Assembly (NCBI RefSeq): GCF_025318105.1
Contig: NZ_JAOANI010000014.1
Location: forward strand, 1 to 64,000
Source: Venatoribacter pacificus
Lineage (GTDB): Bacteria > Pseudomonadota > Gammaproteobacteria > Pseudomonadales > Oceanobacteraceae
Reading direction: 5' to 3'
Length of the DNA stretch: 64,000 nucleotides
Below the pieces are notes generated by a model. That model saw only the letters and a list, made by a program, of their open reading frames with translations. It had not been told where the DNA came from and did not search any database. Shown in pieces: positions 9,173 to 18,499 of this stretch; position 1 is the stretch's first letter; each line of letters begins with the position of its first letter. Both the position numbers and the translations under genes were made by a program.

Positions 9173-9730
9173 ATGGTAAACGATATTAAAAAAGACGCTG
9201 AAGAGCGTATGGATAAAAGTCTTCAGGCCATGCTGGAGTCTTTCAAAAAAATCCGTACCGGGCGTGCAAGTCCCTCTATTCTGGATGGCGTAATGGTGGA
9301 TTACTACGGTACACCAACCGCGATTTCTCAGGTGGCCAACATCATTGTGGAAGATGGCCGCAGTCTGGCGATTAACCCATGGGAAAAGAACCTGGTTCCT
9401 CTGATTGAACGTGCGATTCTGAAATCCGACCTGGGTCTGAACCCGGCGACCAACGGCGACACCATTCGCCTGCCGATGCCGGCGCTGACCGAAGAAACCC
9501 GTAAAACGTACATTAAGCAAGCCCGCTCTGAAGCAGAAAAAGGCCGCGTTGCGATTCGCAACATCCGTCGCGATGCCAACGGTAAAGCCAAAGACCTGCT
9601 GAAAGAAAAACTGATCTCTGAAGACGAGCTGCGCGGCAGTGACGATCAGATTCAGAAGCTGACCGATAAGTTTATTGCCGACGTGGATGCCGCACTGGCA
9701 ACCAAAGAAAAAGACCTGATGCAGGTTTAA
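9173..9730 (+). CDS. frr: Ribosome recycling factor
   Basis: Splits post-termination ribosomes together with EF-G. The protein is 185 residues, the normal length, with the recognisable SFKKIRTGRASPSILDG and VAIRNIRRDANGKAKDL segments. The start ATG lies 2 bases after the pyrH stop, and uppS follows 13 bases downstream. This is the standard operon order. Confidence 0.98.
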   Translation: MVNDIKKDAEERMDKSLQAMLESFKKIRTGRASPSILDGVMVDYYGTPTAISQVANIIVEDGRSLAINPWEKNLVPLIERAILKSDLGLNPATNGDTIRLPMPALTEETRKTYIKQARSEAEKGRVAIRNIRRDANGKAKDLLKEKLISEDELRGSDDQIQKLTDKFIADVDAALATKEKDLMQV

Positions 9731-9743
9731 ACCGGCACATTTT

Positions 9744-10511
9744 ATGTCAACCAGTATTGATGATATGCAGGCCGTTCAGGGCCAGGTGCCACGCCATGTT
9801 GCCATTATTATGGATGGCAACAACCGCTGGGCTAAACGCCGTTTTATGCCCGGAGTGGCCGGCCACAAAGCTGGCGTCGATGCCGTGCGCGCAGTGGTGG
9901 AAACCTCTGCGCGTTCTGGTGTTCAGGTACTGACATTATTCGCCTTCAGCAGTGAAAACTGGCGTCGGCCGGCGAATGAAGTCAGTGCCCTGATGCAGCT
10001 GTTTGTGGTGGCACTGGAACGGGAAGTCAGAAAGCTGCATCGCAATAATATCCGCTTGCGGGTGATGGGCGATCTGCAGGGCTTTTCCGCCAAAATTCAG
10101 CAATTGATTGCTGATGCCGAAGCGCTGACCGCGGGTAACGACGCAATGACGCTGGTGATTGCCGCGAATTACGGCGGCCAGTGGGATATTGCTCAGGCAG
10201 CCCGCCGTGTTGCCCAGGACGTGCAGGACGGCAAGTTACAGCCACAGGATATCGATGAGCAGGTTTTTCATCGTTACACCTGGCTGAGTGATTTACCGGC
10301 ACCGGATCTGTTGATCCGGACGGGCGGAGAGCAGCGCATCAGCAATTTTATGCTGTGGCAGACCGCCTATTCGGAATATTACTTTTCCGATGCCTTCTGG
10401 CCCGACTTCAAACAAGAAGAATATCAAAAAGCGTTGATTGCGTTTGCAGACCGGGTAAGACGGTTTGGCCGCACGGACGACCAGTTAGAGGAAGTGAAAC
10501 AAGGTGTTTAA
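9744..10511 (+). CDS. uppS: Undecaprenyl pyrophosphate synthase (cis-prenyltransferase)
   Basis: Makes the C55 carrier lipid precursor for peptidoglycan and other envelope glycans. The catalytic IIMDGNNRWAKRR motif supplies the Asp and Arg that bind diphosphate. The C-terminal LLIRTGGEQRISNFM and WQTAYSEYYF blocks are intact. At 255 residues it is the family length. Its 3' end overlaps cdsA by 8 bases. Confidence 0.97.
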   Translation: MSTSIDDMQAVQGQVPRHVAIIMDGNNRWAKRRFMPGVAGHKAGVDAVRAVVETSARSGVQVLTLFAFSSENWRRPANEVSALMQLFVVALEREVRKLHRNNIRLRVMGDLQGFSAKIQQLIADAEALTAGNDAMTLVIAANYGGQWDIAQAARRVAQDVQDGKLQPQDIDEQVFHRYTWLSDLPAPDLLIRTGGEQRISNFMLWQTAYSEYYFSDAFWPDFKQEEYQKALIAFADRVRRFGRTDDQLEEVKQGV

Positions 10512-11349
10512 GGAACGCGTACTGACAGCGCTGGTGCTGGCCCCCCTGATGATCATCGGCATTTTTTTCCTGCCGCTGAAAGAATTCGCAATTTTTATTG
10601 CTGCTATTGCCACCATTGGCGCCTGGGAATGGGCAAATATTGCCGGTTACCAGCGTAACTGGAGCCGTATAGCCTATGCGTTGGTGGTGTTTGTCTGCCT
10701 CTACATCAGCGCCCGCATCCTGAAAATGTACCCCGAATATTTGCTCGGCTTCCTCGCGGTTGGTACCGCCTGGTGGGTTGTAGCCTTTGCCTTGGTGAAG
10801 CGCTATCCGGGAGGAACGGATCTCTGGGCTGCGCGCCCGATTCGCGCCCTGTTAGGTTTGTGCGTACTGGTGCCTATGTGGGTAGGTTTCATGCATCTGA
10901 AAACCCAGCCGCACAGCTCTCTGCTGATCGTCTACGTGATGCTGATTGTCTGGGGCGCTGATACCGGCGCTTATTTCTCCGGTAAAAAATGGGGGGACAC
11001 GAAACTGGCGCCTCATGTCAGTCCGGGTAAATCCTGGGCGGGCTTCTGGGGCGGTTTGGCCACCACCTTACTGATTGCCCTGGTATTTGGTGCTTGCGTT
11101 CATACCTGGGTTCAGCCAATGGATCTGCATGACGCCTGGCGTCTGCTGGCCATTACCGTCATCACCATGGTGATCTCGGTATTGGGCGATCTGGTGGAAA
11201 GCATGATGAAGCGTCATCGTGGTATCAAAGACAGTTCCTCGTTATTGCCGGGTCATGGAGGTGTGCTGGATCGCATCGACAGCATGGCGGCGGCGGTTCC
11301 TGTATTTGCCTTCTTTATGCTGATTCTGGACTGGGGTCTGGTTGCATGA
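10504..11349 (+). CDS. cdsA: Phosphatidate cytidylyltransferase (CDP-diglyceride synthase)
   Basis: Integral membrane enzyme that makes CDP-diacylglycerol for phospholipid synthesis. The hydrophobic protein has about eight predicted membrane segments. The C-terminal CdsA signature KRHRGIKDSSSLLPGHGG, followed by DRIDS, holds the metal-binding Asp residues. The GTG start at 10504 lies inside the end of uppS, indicating translational coupling. The next gene begins with an ATGA overlap. Confidence 0.96.
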   Translation: MFKERVLTALVLAPLMIIGIFFLPLKEFAIFIAAIATIGAWEWANIAGYQRNWSRIAYALVVFVCLYISARILKMYPEYLLGFLAVGTAWWVVAFALVKRYPGGTDLWAARPIRALLGLCVLVPMWVGFMHLKTQPHSSLLIVYVMLIVWGADTGAYFSGKKWGDTKLAPHVSPGKSWAGFWGGLATTLLIALVFGACVHTWVQPMDLHDAWRLLAITVITMVISVLGDLVESMMKRHRGIKDSSSLLPGHGGVLDRIDSMAAAVPVFAFFMLILDWGLVA

Positions 11350-12539
11350 TCCAGACCCTGACCGTGCTTGGGGCCTCGGGTTCGATTGGCCAGAGCACGC
11401 TCGATGTTGTCCGCAGACATCCTGATCGTTACCGCATTTTTGCCTTAAGTGCTGCCCGCAGTGTGGCGCGCATGCGTGACGATATTGTCGAATTTTCACC
11501 GCGCTTTGCGGTGATGACCGAAGCGCAGGCCGCCGCAGATCTGCAGGCGGCTTTACCTGACCACTGCACCACCGAAGTGTTGGCGGGGAGCGAAGCGTTA
11601 AGCATGATCGCTGCCCATAATGACGTGGATGCGGTGATGGCGGCCATTGTCGGCGCTGCGGGTTTGTTACCCACACTGGCGGCGGCAGAGGCGGGTAAGC
11701 GCGTGCTGCTGGCCAACAAAGAAAGTCTGGTGATGGCCGGGCCATTATTTATGCAGGCGGTTCGCACTGGCGGAGCCACTTTGCTACCGATCGACAGTGA
11801 GCACAATGCTATTTTTCAGGCGTTGCCGCATAACTATGACGGTGATTTTGCCGCTCACGGTATCAGCAAAATTCTGCTGACGGCATCCGGCGGTCCTTTC
11901 CGTGGTTGCAGCGCGGCAGAGCTGGAAAAGGTTACGCCGGCGCAGGCGGTGGCTCATCCCAACTGGTCAATGGGACAGAAAATTTCCGTCGATTCCGCCA
12001 CGCTGATGAATAAAGGTCTGGAGCTGATTGAAGCCTGCTTTCTGTTCAATTGCGCACCGGATGATATTCAGGTGGTGGTGCATCCACAGAGCGTTATTCA
12101 TTCCATGGTGCAGTATTGCGATGGTTCGGTGATTGCGCAATTAGGCCAGCCGGATATGCGCACCCCGATCGCTTATGGTCTGGCGTGGCCGCAGCGTATT
12201 GATGCCGGTGTGCAGTCGCTGGATCTGTTCAGCATTGCCCGCCTTGATTTTACCCCACCGGATGAAACAACCTTTCCTTGTCTGGCGCTGGCTAAGCAAG
12301 CTTTTAATGCCGGTGGCACCATGCCGGCGGTGCTGAATGCCGCCAACGAGATTGCGGTTGAGGCTTTCCTGCGGGAACAAATAGCGTTCAGTTTTATTCC
12401 AACGCTGATCGCCCGGGTGATGGCCCTGCATGAGGTGCGGCCTATTCAGCATCTGGCGGATGTTATGGCGGCTGATCAATGGGCGCGGGACTGTGCACTG
12501 GCGCAGCCTGAAACCGGGCACGAGAGGGTAAACCTGTGA
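11346..12539 (+). CDS. dxr: 1-deoxy-D-xylulose 5-phosphate reductoisomerase
   Basis: First committed step of the MEP isoprenoid pathway (also called ispC). The N-terminal NADPH site is GASGSIGQSTLDV, and catalytic metal ligands are in LPIDSEHNAIFQ. The flexible-loop and C-terminal blocks HPNWSMGQKISVDSATLMNK and HPQSVIHSMV are intact. At 397 residues it is normal. It overlaps cdsA by ATGA and is overlapped by rseP by GTGA, so these genes form one transcript. Confidence 0.97.
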   Translation: MIQTLTVLGASGSIGQSTLDVVRRHPDRYRIFALSAARSVARMRDDIVEFSPRFAVMTEAQAAADLQAALPDHCTTEVLAGSEALSMIAAHNDVDAVMAAIVGAAGLLPTLAAAEAGKRVLLANKESLVMAGPLFMQAVRTGGATLLPIDSEHNAIFQALPHNYDGDFAAHGISKILLTASGGPFRGCSAAELEKVTPAQAVAHPNWSMGQKISVDSATLMNKGLELIEACFLFNCAPDDIQVVVHPQSVIHSMVQYCDGSVIAQLGQPDMRTPIAYGLAWPQRIDAGVQSLDLFSIARLDFTPPDETTFPCLALAKQAFNAGGTMPAVLNAANEIAVEAFLREQIAFSFIPTLIARVMALHEVRPIQHLADVMAADQWARDCALAQPETGHERVNL

Positions 12540-13876
12540 CCTTACTGTATTTCATTATTGCCATTAGTTTGCTGGTGGTGATTCATGAGTTTGGCCACTT
12601 TTGGGTGGCTCGCCGCTGCGGTGTTCAGGTGCTGCGTTTTTCCGTTGGTTTTGGCAAACCGTTCTGGTCCTTTACCGATAAGCTCGGCACGGAATACGCC
12701 ATCGCGCCGATTCCGCTGGGCGGCTACGTTAAAATGCTGGACGAACGCGAAGCCCCGGTGCCGGAGCATTTACTTGATCAGGCCTTTAACCGTAAATCCC
12801 CTTGGGCGCGTATTGCCATTGCTTCGGCGGGCCCGGTTGCCAACTTTATTTTTGCCTTACTGGCGTACTGGCTGCTGTTTGTCTCTGGCACCAGCGGTGT
12901 TGTACCGGTGGTCGGTACGGTCGCTGACGACTCTGTGGCGGCGGTTGCCGGTGTGCGCAGTGGCGATGAAATTGTGGCCATTAACGATCATGACACCACA
13001 ACCTGGCAGGAAGTCAGCTGGCAGTTGGTGGGCTTTCTGGGGGAAGACGCCGATATCCGCATGACGCTGAAAGGCGCAGACGGTACTCAGCGCTCAACCC
13101 AATTGCAGTTGCAGGATTGGCTGGCGCATCAGGAAGTGCCGGACCCGCTGTCCGGGTTAGGCATTGAGCCACGTCGTCTGGACGTACCGGCGGTTGTCGG
13201 AGAAGTTCAGCCGGGTGGAGCGGCCGCGGCCGCCGGGTTGCAGGCAGGCGACCGGGTTGTTGCGGTTAATGGTACTGACATTGCCGACTGGTATGACTGG
13301 GTAGAGCATGTCCGTGCCGCCGCCGGGGTTGAGCAGCTTTTGACGCTGGAACGTGACGGTGAATGGATAAATGTTGTCCTGACCCCAGGCAGTAAGACAC
13401 TGGATGATGGCTCGGTGATTGGTTACGTCGGTGCCGGAGTGGTCGCGCCCGAGATACCGGAAGGTTGGTTGCGTACCAGTCATGCCGGTATTTTTCAGGG
13501 GTTGTGGCTCAGCGTGAACAAAACCACCGATCTGATTGTCTTTACCCTGGATTCCCTGTGGAAGATGCTGCTGGGCGATGTGTCGGTAAAGAACTTGAGT
13601 GGGCCTATCACCATTGCTAAAGTAGCCGGCGCTTCGGCCTCGGGAGGGCTGGAAGCCTTTATCGGATTTTTGGCCTTGTTGAGTATTTCTCTCGGCGTGC
13701 TGAATTTATTGCCCGTGCCTATGTTGGACGGCGGGCATATCCTGTTTTACCTCGTTGAGGTAGTACGCGGCAGACCTCTGCCAGAACGTGTTCAGATCAT
13801 TGCCGTGCAGCTCGGTTTATTCCTGCTGCTGAGCCTGATGCTGGTTGCTTTTTACAACGATATAAGTCGGCTGTAG
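12536..13876 (+). CDS. rseP: RIP metalloprotease RseP (site-2 protease)
   Basis: Inner-membrane zinc protease that cleaves the anti-sigma factor RseA, releasing sigma-E, and clears signal-peptide remnants. The active-site HEFGH is at residues 17-21 in the first membrane helix, and the third ligand is in the LDGGH motif near the C-terminus. Two tandem PDZ domains lie between (roughly 115-200 and 215-300). At 446 residues it is of E. coli type. The GTG start overlaps the dxr stop by 4 bases. It is upstream of bamA, linking envelope stress proteolysis with OMP assembly. Confidence 0.97.
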   Translation: MTLLYFIIAISLLVVIHEFGHFWVARRCGVQVLRFSVGFGKPFWSFTDKLGTEYAIAPIPLGGYVKMLDEREAPVPEHLLDQAFNRKSPWARIAIASAGPVANFIFALLAYWLLFVSGTSGVVPVVGTVADDSVAAVAGVRSGDEIVAINDHDTTTWQEVSWQLVGFLGEDADIRMTLKGADGTQRSTQLQLQDWLAHQEVPDPLSGLGIEPRRLDVPAVVGEVQPGGAAAAAGLQAGDRVVAVNGTDIADWYDWVEHVRAAAGVEQLLTLERDGEWINVVLTPGSKTLDDGSVIGYVGAGVVAPEIPEGWLRTSHAGIFQGLWLSVNKTTDLIVFTLDSLWKMLLGDVSVKNLSGPITIAKVAGASASGGLEAFIGFLALLSISLGVLNLLPVPMLDGGHILFYLVEVVRGRPLPERVQIIAVQLGLFLLLSLMLVAFYNDISRL

Positions 13877-13908
13877 TTAATGGCCGAGTTGCTTGGATAA
13901 CTATTTAC

Positions 13909-16467
13909 ATGCGTTCTTTGCTGTTTACGCTTTTCCTGGGGTTACTGTCCTCCACCGTCCGCGCCGAATCCTTTGTCGTTGAAGATATCCGCCTTGAAGG
14001 TTTGCAGCGGGTGTCTGCCGGTACAGTATTTGAGGCTTTTCCGGTGAACGTTGGCGATCAGGTGGATTCCTCGCGCCTGGTCACGGCTTCCAAGCGCTTA
14101 TTCAAATCCGCTTTGTTTAACGATGTGCAATTGCTGCGTGACGGTAACATTCTGATTGTGCAGGTGGTTGAACTACCCACTATTACCGGCATTGAAATTG
14201 ACGGTAACAAAGCCATTCAGACCGACATGCTGCTCGATGGCCTGAAACAGTCGGGTCTGGCTGAAGGTCTGGTGTTTAAACGCTCCACACTGGAGCGTAT
14301 CTCGCTGGAACTGGAACGTCAGTATGTGGCTCAGGGGCGTTATGATGCCGGCATCGAAACCGAAGTGGTGCGCCTGCCACGTAACCGTGTATCGCTGAAA
14401 ATCCATGTAGAAGAAGGCAGTATTGCCACCATCGAACACATCAACATTGTCGGCAACGAAGCCTTCAGTGATGACGAGCTGCTCAAGCAGTTCCAGCTGC
14501 AGACCAGTAACTTCTGGTCCTGGTACTCCAGTGATAACAAATACAGCCGTGAAAAGTTATCCGGCGATCTGGAAAAACTGCGCTCTTACTATCTCGACCG
14601 TGGTTATATCCGCTTCAATATTGAATCCACTCAGGTATCGGTGTCCCCGGATAAAGAAGGGGTCTACATCACCGTCAACGTCACCGAAGGGGATGTGTAC
14701 TCGGTTAAAGACATTAAAATGGCCGGTAATCTGGTGCTGGACGAAGCTGAATTTACCCGCCTGTACCTGATCAAAAGCGGCGATACCTTCTCCCGTCAGT
14801 TAGTCACGTATTCCAGCGATCTGATGTCCAAACGCTTGGGCAACGATGGTTATACTTTTGCCAAAGTTGATGGCATTCCGAAAATTCATGATGATGAGAA
14901 AACCGTCGATCTGACCTTCTTTGTTGAACCGGGCAAACGTACTTACGTGCGTCGCATTAACTTTACCGGTAACGAAGGCACTAAAGACGAAGTGCTGCGT
15001 CGTGAAATGCTGCAGATGGAAGGTGGCTGGGCCTCAACCGATAAAATTGATGCCGGTAAAAACCGTCTGAATCAACTCGGCTTCTTCAAAACCGTCAACG
15101 TCGAGACCCCTGCGGTTCCGGGTTCCGACGATCTGATCGATGTGAATTACAACGTTGAAGAACAGCTCAGCGGCAGCCTGAATTTTAACATCGGTTACGC
15201 CGGTGGCAGCGGTATGATTCTGGGGGCCAGTGTCAGTCAGAATAACTTCTTCGGCACCGGTAACCGTATGTCGCTTGGTGTGCAGAAAAACAACACCGTG
15301 CAGTCGTATAACTTCTCCTACCTGAATCCGTATTACACCATCGACGGTGTAAGCCGTGGTTTTAATCTGTTTTACCGTAAAACGGATTACGCCAGCCTGA
15401 ATACCGTCAGCGATTACCAGACCAATACCAAAGGCGGTAATGTGACCTTTGGCTATCCGATTTCCAGCCGTCAGCGTTTGTCCTTCTCGGTCGGTTTTGC
15501 CAACACCGAAATGTTTGAAGGCACCACCGTACCGGCGGAGATTGTCGACTTCATTGATAATGAAGGCGATAACTTCGACGAATACACACTGGGCCTGAAC
15601 TGGCGTTATAACAACCTGAACCGGGGTCTGTTCCCAACGGCAGGTACTGAACACAAGCTGTCTGCGGATGTGTCGGTACCGGGCAGTGATCTGACGTACT
15701 TTAAACTGGGTTACACCGCTAACTATTACTTCCCGATTGCTGAAGAATGGGCGCTGCGCCTGCGTACTGATCTGGGTTACGGCGATGGCTTCGGCGATCT
15801 TGAGCGCCTGCCGTTCTTCAAGAACTTCCGTTCCGGTGGTATCGGTTCGGTGCGTGGTTACCGCTCCAACAGTCTCGGGCCTAAAGGTCTGCCGGAATAC
15901 GCGCCAGTCAGCGTGGTACAGACCGATGCCGATGGCAACGTAGTGTACGAAACTGATGATCTCGGTCGCCCGGTGGTGGATAACTCTGCACCAACGGTGG
16001 TGTACAAAACCGACGAAGACGGCGCTGCAGTATTGGTCAGCAACAGCAATCAATACAAACCGAAATACGAAACCAACAGCGATGGCTCCGTTGTCACCGC
16101 GCCTTACTACCTCGAAAGTGAACGTGCTCTGGGCGGCAACGTCCTGGCCGAAGCCAGTTTCGAGCTGATTTTCCCGCTGCCTTTCATTGAGGATCGCCGC
16201 TCGGTACGCAGTGTTCTGTTCTTTGATGCGGGGAATGCATTCACCAGTGAATGCTATGTGCCTTATGATGCCGATGTTCCGACACTCACCAAACACCCTT
16301 ATTGTAATGAGGGTATTGATCTGGCTGAGATTCGTCTGAGCACCGGGGTAGGGCTGACCTGGATCACAGCGATCGGACCTCTGACCTTTACTTACTCGGT
16401 GCCACTGAACGAAAAACGTGGTGACCGTACTGAAGGATTCGAGTTCTCCCTGGGACAGGTTTTCTGA
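13909..16467 (+). CDS. bamA: Outer membrane protein assembly factor BamA
   Basis: Central barrel of the BAM complex that folds outer-membrane proteins. A Sec signal peptide (residues 1-19, ending VRA) is followed by five POTRA domains (roughly 22-420) and a 16-strand barrel. The lid-loop motif VRGYRS is at about residues 648-653. The extracellular segment after it (roughly 660-740) is long and rich in Asp, Val and Tyr, clearly longer than the corresponding E. coli loop. The protein ends in F, as usual for OMPs. It is co-transcribed with rseP and skp. Confidence 0.97.
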   Translation: MRSLLFTLFLGLLSSTVRAESFVVEDIRLEGLQRVSAGTVFEAFPVNVGDQVDSSRLVTASKRLFKSALFNDVQLLRDGNILIVQVVELPTITGIEIDGNKAIQTDMLLDGLKQSGLAEGLVFKRSTLERISLELERQYVAQGRYDAGIETEVVRLPRNRVSLKIHVEEGSIATIEHINIVGNEAFSDDELLKQFQLQTSNFWSWYSSDNKYSREKLSGDLEKLRSYYLDRGYIRFNIESTQVSVSPDKEGVYITVNVTEGDVYSVKDIKMAGNLVLDEAEFTRLYLIKSGDTFSRQLVTYSSDLMSKRLGNDGYTFAKVDGIPKIHDDEKTVDLTFFVEPGKRTYVRRINFTGNEGTKDEVLRREMLQMEGGWASTDKIDAGKNRLNQLGFFKTVNVETPAVPGSDDLIDVNYNVEEQLSGSLNFNIGYAGGSGMILGASVSQNNFFGTGNRMSLGVQKNNTVQSYNFSYLNPYYTIDGVSRGFNLFYRKTDYASLNTVSDYQTNTKGGNVTFGYPISSRQRLSFSVGFANTEMFEGTTVPAEIVDFIDNEGDNFDEYTLGLNWRYNNLNRGLFPTAGTEHKLSADVSVPGSDLTYFKLGYTANYYFPIAEEWALRLRTDLGYGDGFGDLERLPFFKNFRSGGIGSVRGYRSNSLGPKGLPEYAPVSVVQTDADGNVVYETDDLGRPVVDNSAPTVVYKTDEDGAAVLVSNSNQYKPKYETNSDGSVVTAPYYLESERALGGNVLAEASFELIFPLPFIEDRRSVRSVLFFDAGNAFTSECYVPYDADVPTLTKHPYCNEGIDLAEIRLSTGVGLTWITAIGPLTFTYSVPLNEKRGDRTEGFEFSLGQVF

Positions 16468-16498
16468 TTGTAACGACAAAATAAATAAGGAGTCTGGG

Positions 16499-16993
16499 AT
16501 GCGTTGGTTTATTGGGGTATTAGCGGCACTGTGTGTTCAGGTTGCAGCAGCAGAAACAACTAATGTCGGCGTTGTTGATATGGAGCGTGCATTGTTCCTG
16601 TCCGATGCGGCAAAAGTATCGGTTAAGCAGTTTGAAGTGGACAATAAAGCCGATATCGAAAAGCTGAAAGGTCTGGAAAAAGACCTGCTGGCCCTGAAAG
16701 AAAAGACTGAAAAAGACGGCGATGTGATGAGCGATGACGAGCGTCGCAAGCTGGCAAACGATTACGAACAGAAATCGACTGAGTACAAATTTTACGGGCG
16801 TAAGCTGCAGCAACTTGAGCAAAAATGGAAGCGCGAATTTTTCCAAACACAGTTGCCTCAACTTGAAAAGTTGCTTAAAGCAATCATCGATGAGGGCGGT
16901 TATGATGTGGTGCTTCAGTCCGGTGCGGTGATTTACTCTTCACCAAAAACGGATCTGACCAAGTTGTTGTTGGAACGCTTGAACGCCAAATAA
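16499..16993 (+). CDS. skp: Periplasmic OMP chaperone Skp/OmpH family
   Basis: Trimeric periplasmic chaperone that carries unfolded outer-membrane proteins to BamA. The frame is open earlier, but the ATG at 16499 follows AAGGAG and starts a clear signal peptide (MRWFIGVLAALC...VAAAE). The mature part begins with the family-typical VGVVDMERAL and continues into a long charged coiled-coil region. The 164-residue length is normal. Its place between bamA and lpxD is the conserved gammaproteobacterial order. Confidence 0.93.
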   Translation: MRWFIGVLAALCVQVAAAETTNVGVVDMERALFLSDAAKVSVKQFEVDNKADIEKLKGLEKDLLALKEKTEKDGDVMSDDERRKLANDYEQKSTEYKFYGRKLQQLEQKWKREFFQTQLPQLEKLLKAIIDEGGYDVVLQSGAVIYSSPKTDLTKLLLERLNAK

Positions 16994-17006
16994 GCGATTT
17001 CGGGAC

Positions 17007-18035
17007 ATGATGATGCAATTAAGCTTAGGTGAACTGGCTCAGCGATTGGGAGCCGAATTGATTGGTGATGCCGATACCGTTATCCGCGGAGTGAACACTC
17101 TCAAGGATGCAACGGCAACGGATGTCAGCTTTCTGGCGAACTCCAGCTACCGCAGTCAGCTGCCAGACAGCAATGCGGGCGCGGTGATTGTCAGTGCCAA
17201 AGAAGCGGCAGACGTGCGCGGTGCTGCATTGGTTGTTGCCAATCCTTATCTGAGCTTTGCACTCGTGACTCAGATGTTTGATAACCGCCCACAACCGGTG
17301 CGCGGCATCCACCCCTCTGCGGTGGTGGCTGCCAGCGCAACGCTGGGGGACGATGTCTGCATCGCCGCTAACGTGGTGATTGGTGAGCATTGTGTGATTG
17401 GTGACGGTTGTGAAATCGGCGCCAATACCGTGATCAGTGATCACTGTGTGCTGGGCCGTGATTGCTGCCTGCGCGCTAACGTCACTCTGTACCATGATGT
17501 GGTATTGGGAGAGCGTGTGCAGGTGCATTCGGGTACCGTGATCGGTGCTGACGGTTTCGGCTTTGCGCCGGATAAAGGCCGCTGGCATAAAATTGCACAG
17601 CTCGGCGGGGTTCGTATCGGTAATGACGTCGACATCGGCGCCAATACCTGTATCGACCGCGGTGCGCTGGGTAACACCACCATCGAAGATCATGTCATTG
17701 TCGATAACCTGGTTCAGGTTGCACATAACGTGCGCCTGGGAGAGGGAACGGCGATGGCAGGAAATTCAGGTGTTGCCGGCAGTACGACCATTGGCAAGCA
17801 CTGTACGATCGCTGGTGGTGCCGGTATCGCCGGACATCTGGCCCTGGCGGATGGCGTGCATGTGGCGGCGATGACCCTGATCAGTAAATCGATCAGCGAA
17901 TCAGGGGCATACGCTACAGGTACCGCTCAGATGCCGATGCAGGAATGGCGTCGCAGTGCAACTCGCTTCCGACAACTTGATTCTATGGCCAAACGGCTAC
18001 AACAGTTAGAAAAAAGTCACGAAGGTAAAGCTTGA
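17007..18035 (+). CDS. lpxD: UDP-3-O-(3-hydroxyacyl)glucosamine N-acyltransferase
   Basis: Third step of lipid A synthesis, adding the N-linked hydroxyacyl chain. The N-terminal uridine-binding domain is followed by left-handed beta-helix hexapeptide repeats (from about residue 100), with the catalytic His in the VQVAHNVRLG segment. At 342 residues it is the family length. Three consecutive ATG codons at 17007-17015 make the exact start uncertain by two residues. It shares one base with fabZ. Confidence 0.97.
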   Translation: MMMQLSLGELAQRLGAELIGDADTVIRGVNTLKDATATDVSFLANSSYRSQLPDSNAGAVIVSAKEAADVRGAALVVANPYLSFALVTQMFDNRPQPVRGIHPSAVVAASATLGDDVCIAANVVIGEHCVIGDGCEIGANTVISDHCVLGRDCCLRANVTLYHDVVLGERVQVHSGTVIGADGFGFAPDKGRWHKIAQLGGVRIGNDVDIGANTCIDRGALGNTTIEDHVIVDNLVQVAHNVRLGEGTAMAGNSGVAGSTTIGKHCTIAGGAGIAGHLALADGVHVAAMTLISKSISESGAYATGTAQMPMQEWRRSATRFRQLDSMAKRLQQLEKSHEGKA

Positions 18036-18499
18036 TGCCAGCGCACACTATTCAACAGATACAGGAATTTTTGCCACATCGTTATCCGTTCCTGTTGGTT
18101 GACCGAATTCAGGAAGTTAATCTTGACGCCGAGGACGGCGCCAATATCCGGGTGCTTAAAAATGTCACCATTAATGAAGAGTTCTTTAATGGCCATTTCC
18201 CCGGACACCCAATCATGCCCGGCGTATTAACGCTGGAAGCTATGGCCCAGGCAGCAGGATTGCTGGGGCTGACCATGCTGGGCGAAAATCGTAAGCCAAC
18301 AACACTGTATTATTTTGCCGGTGCCGATCATGTGCGTTTTAAGCGCCCGATTGTGCCGGGTGACCAGGTTTGTCTTGAAGCCCGTTTTATGAGCGGACGC
18401 CGTGGCATCTGGAAATTCGATTGCCGTGCTCTTGTTGATAATAAAGTGGTCTGTGCGGCAGAAATCACCTGTGCTGAGAGAGATCTGGAGCAAGCATGA
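18035..18499 (+). CDS. fabZ: (3R)-hydroxyacyl-[ACP] dehydratase FabZ
   Basis: Dehydrates 3-hydroxyacyl-ACP in fatty acid elongation and competes with LpxA/LpxD for the same substrate pool. The hot-dog fold signature FFNGHFPGHPIMPGVLTLEA carries the catalytic His, and the second-site Glu is in the following EAMAQAAG helix. The ATG at 18035 shares its A with the lpxD stop. A TTG one codon upstream is less likely. It is translationally coupled to lpxA through ATGA. Confidence 0.97.
   Translation: MPAHTIQQIQEFLPHRYPFLLVDRIQEVNLDAEDGANIRVLKNVTINEEFFNGHFPGHPIMPGVLTLEAMAQAAGLLGLTMLGENRKPTTLYYFAGADHVRFKRPIVPGDQVCLEARFMSGRRGIWKFDCRALVDNKVVCAAEITCAERDLEQA

Noticed and set aside
15034..16479. A 481-codon open frame antisense to bamA
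   Set aside because: It lies wholly opposite a certain gene and has no family features. Long antisense frames arise here because the coding strand rarely uses codons whose complement is a stop.
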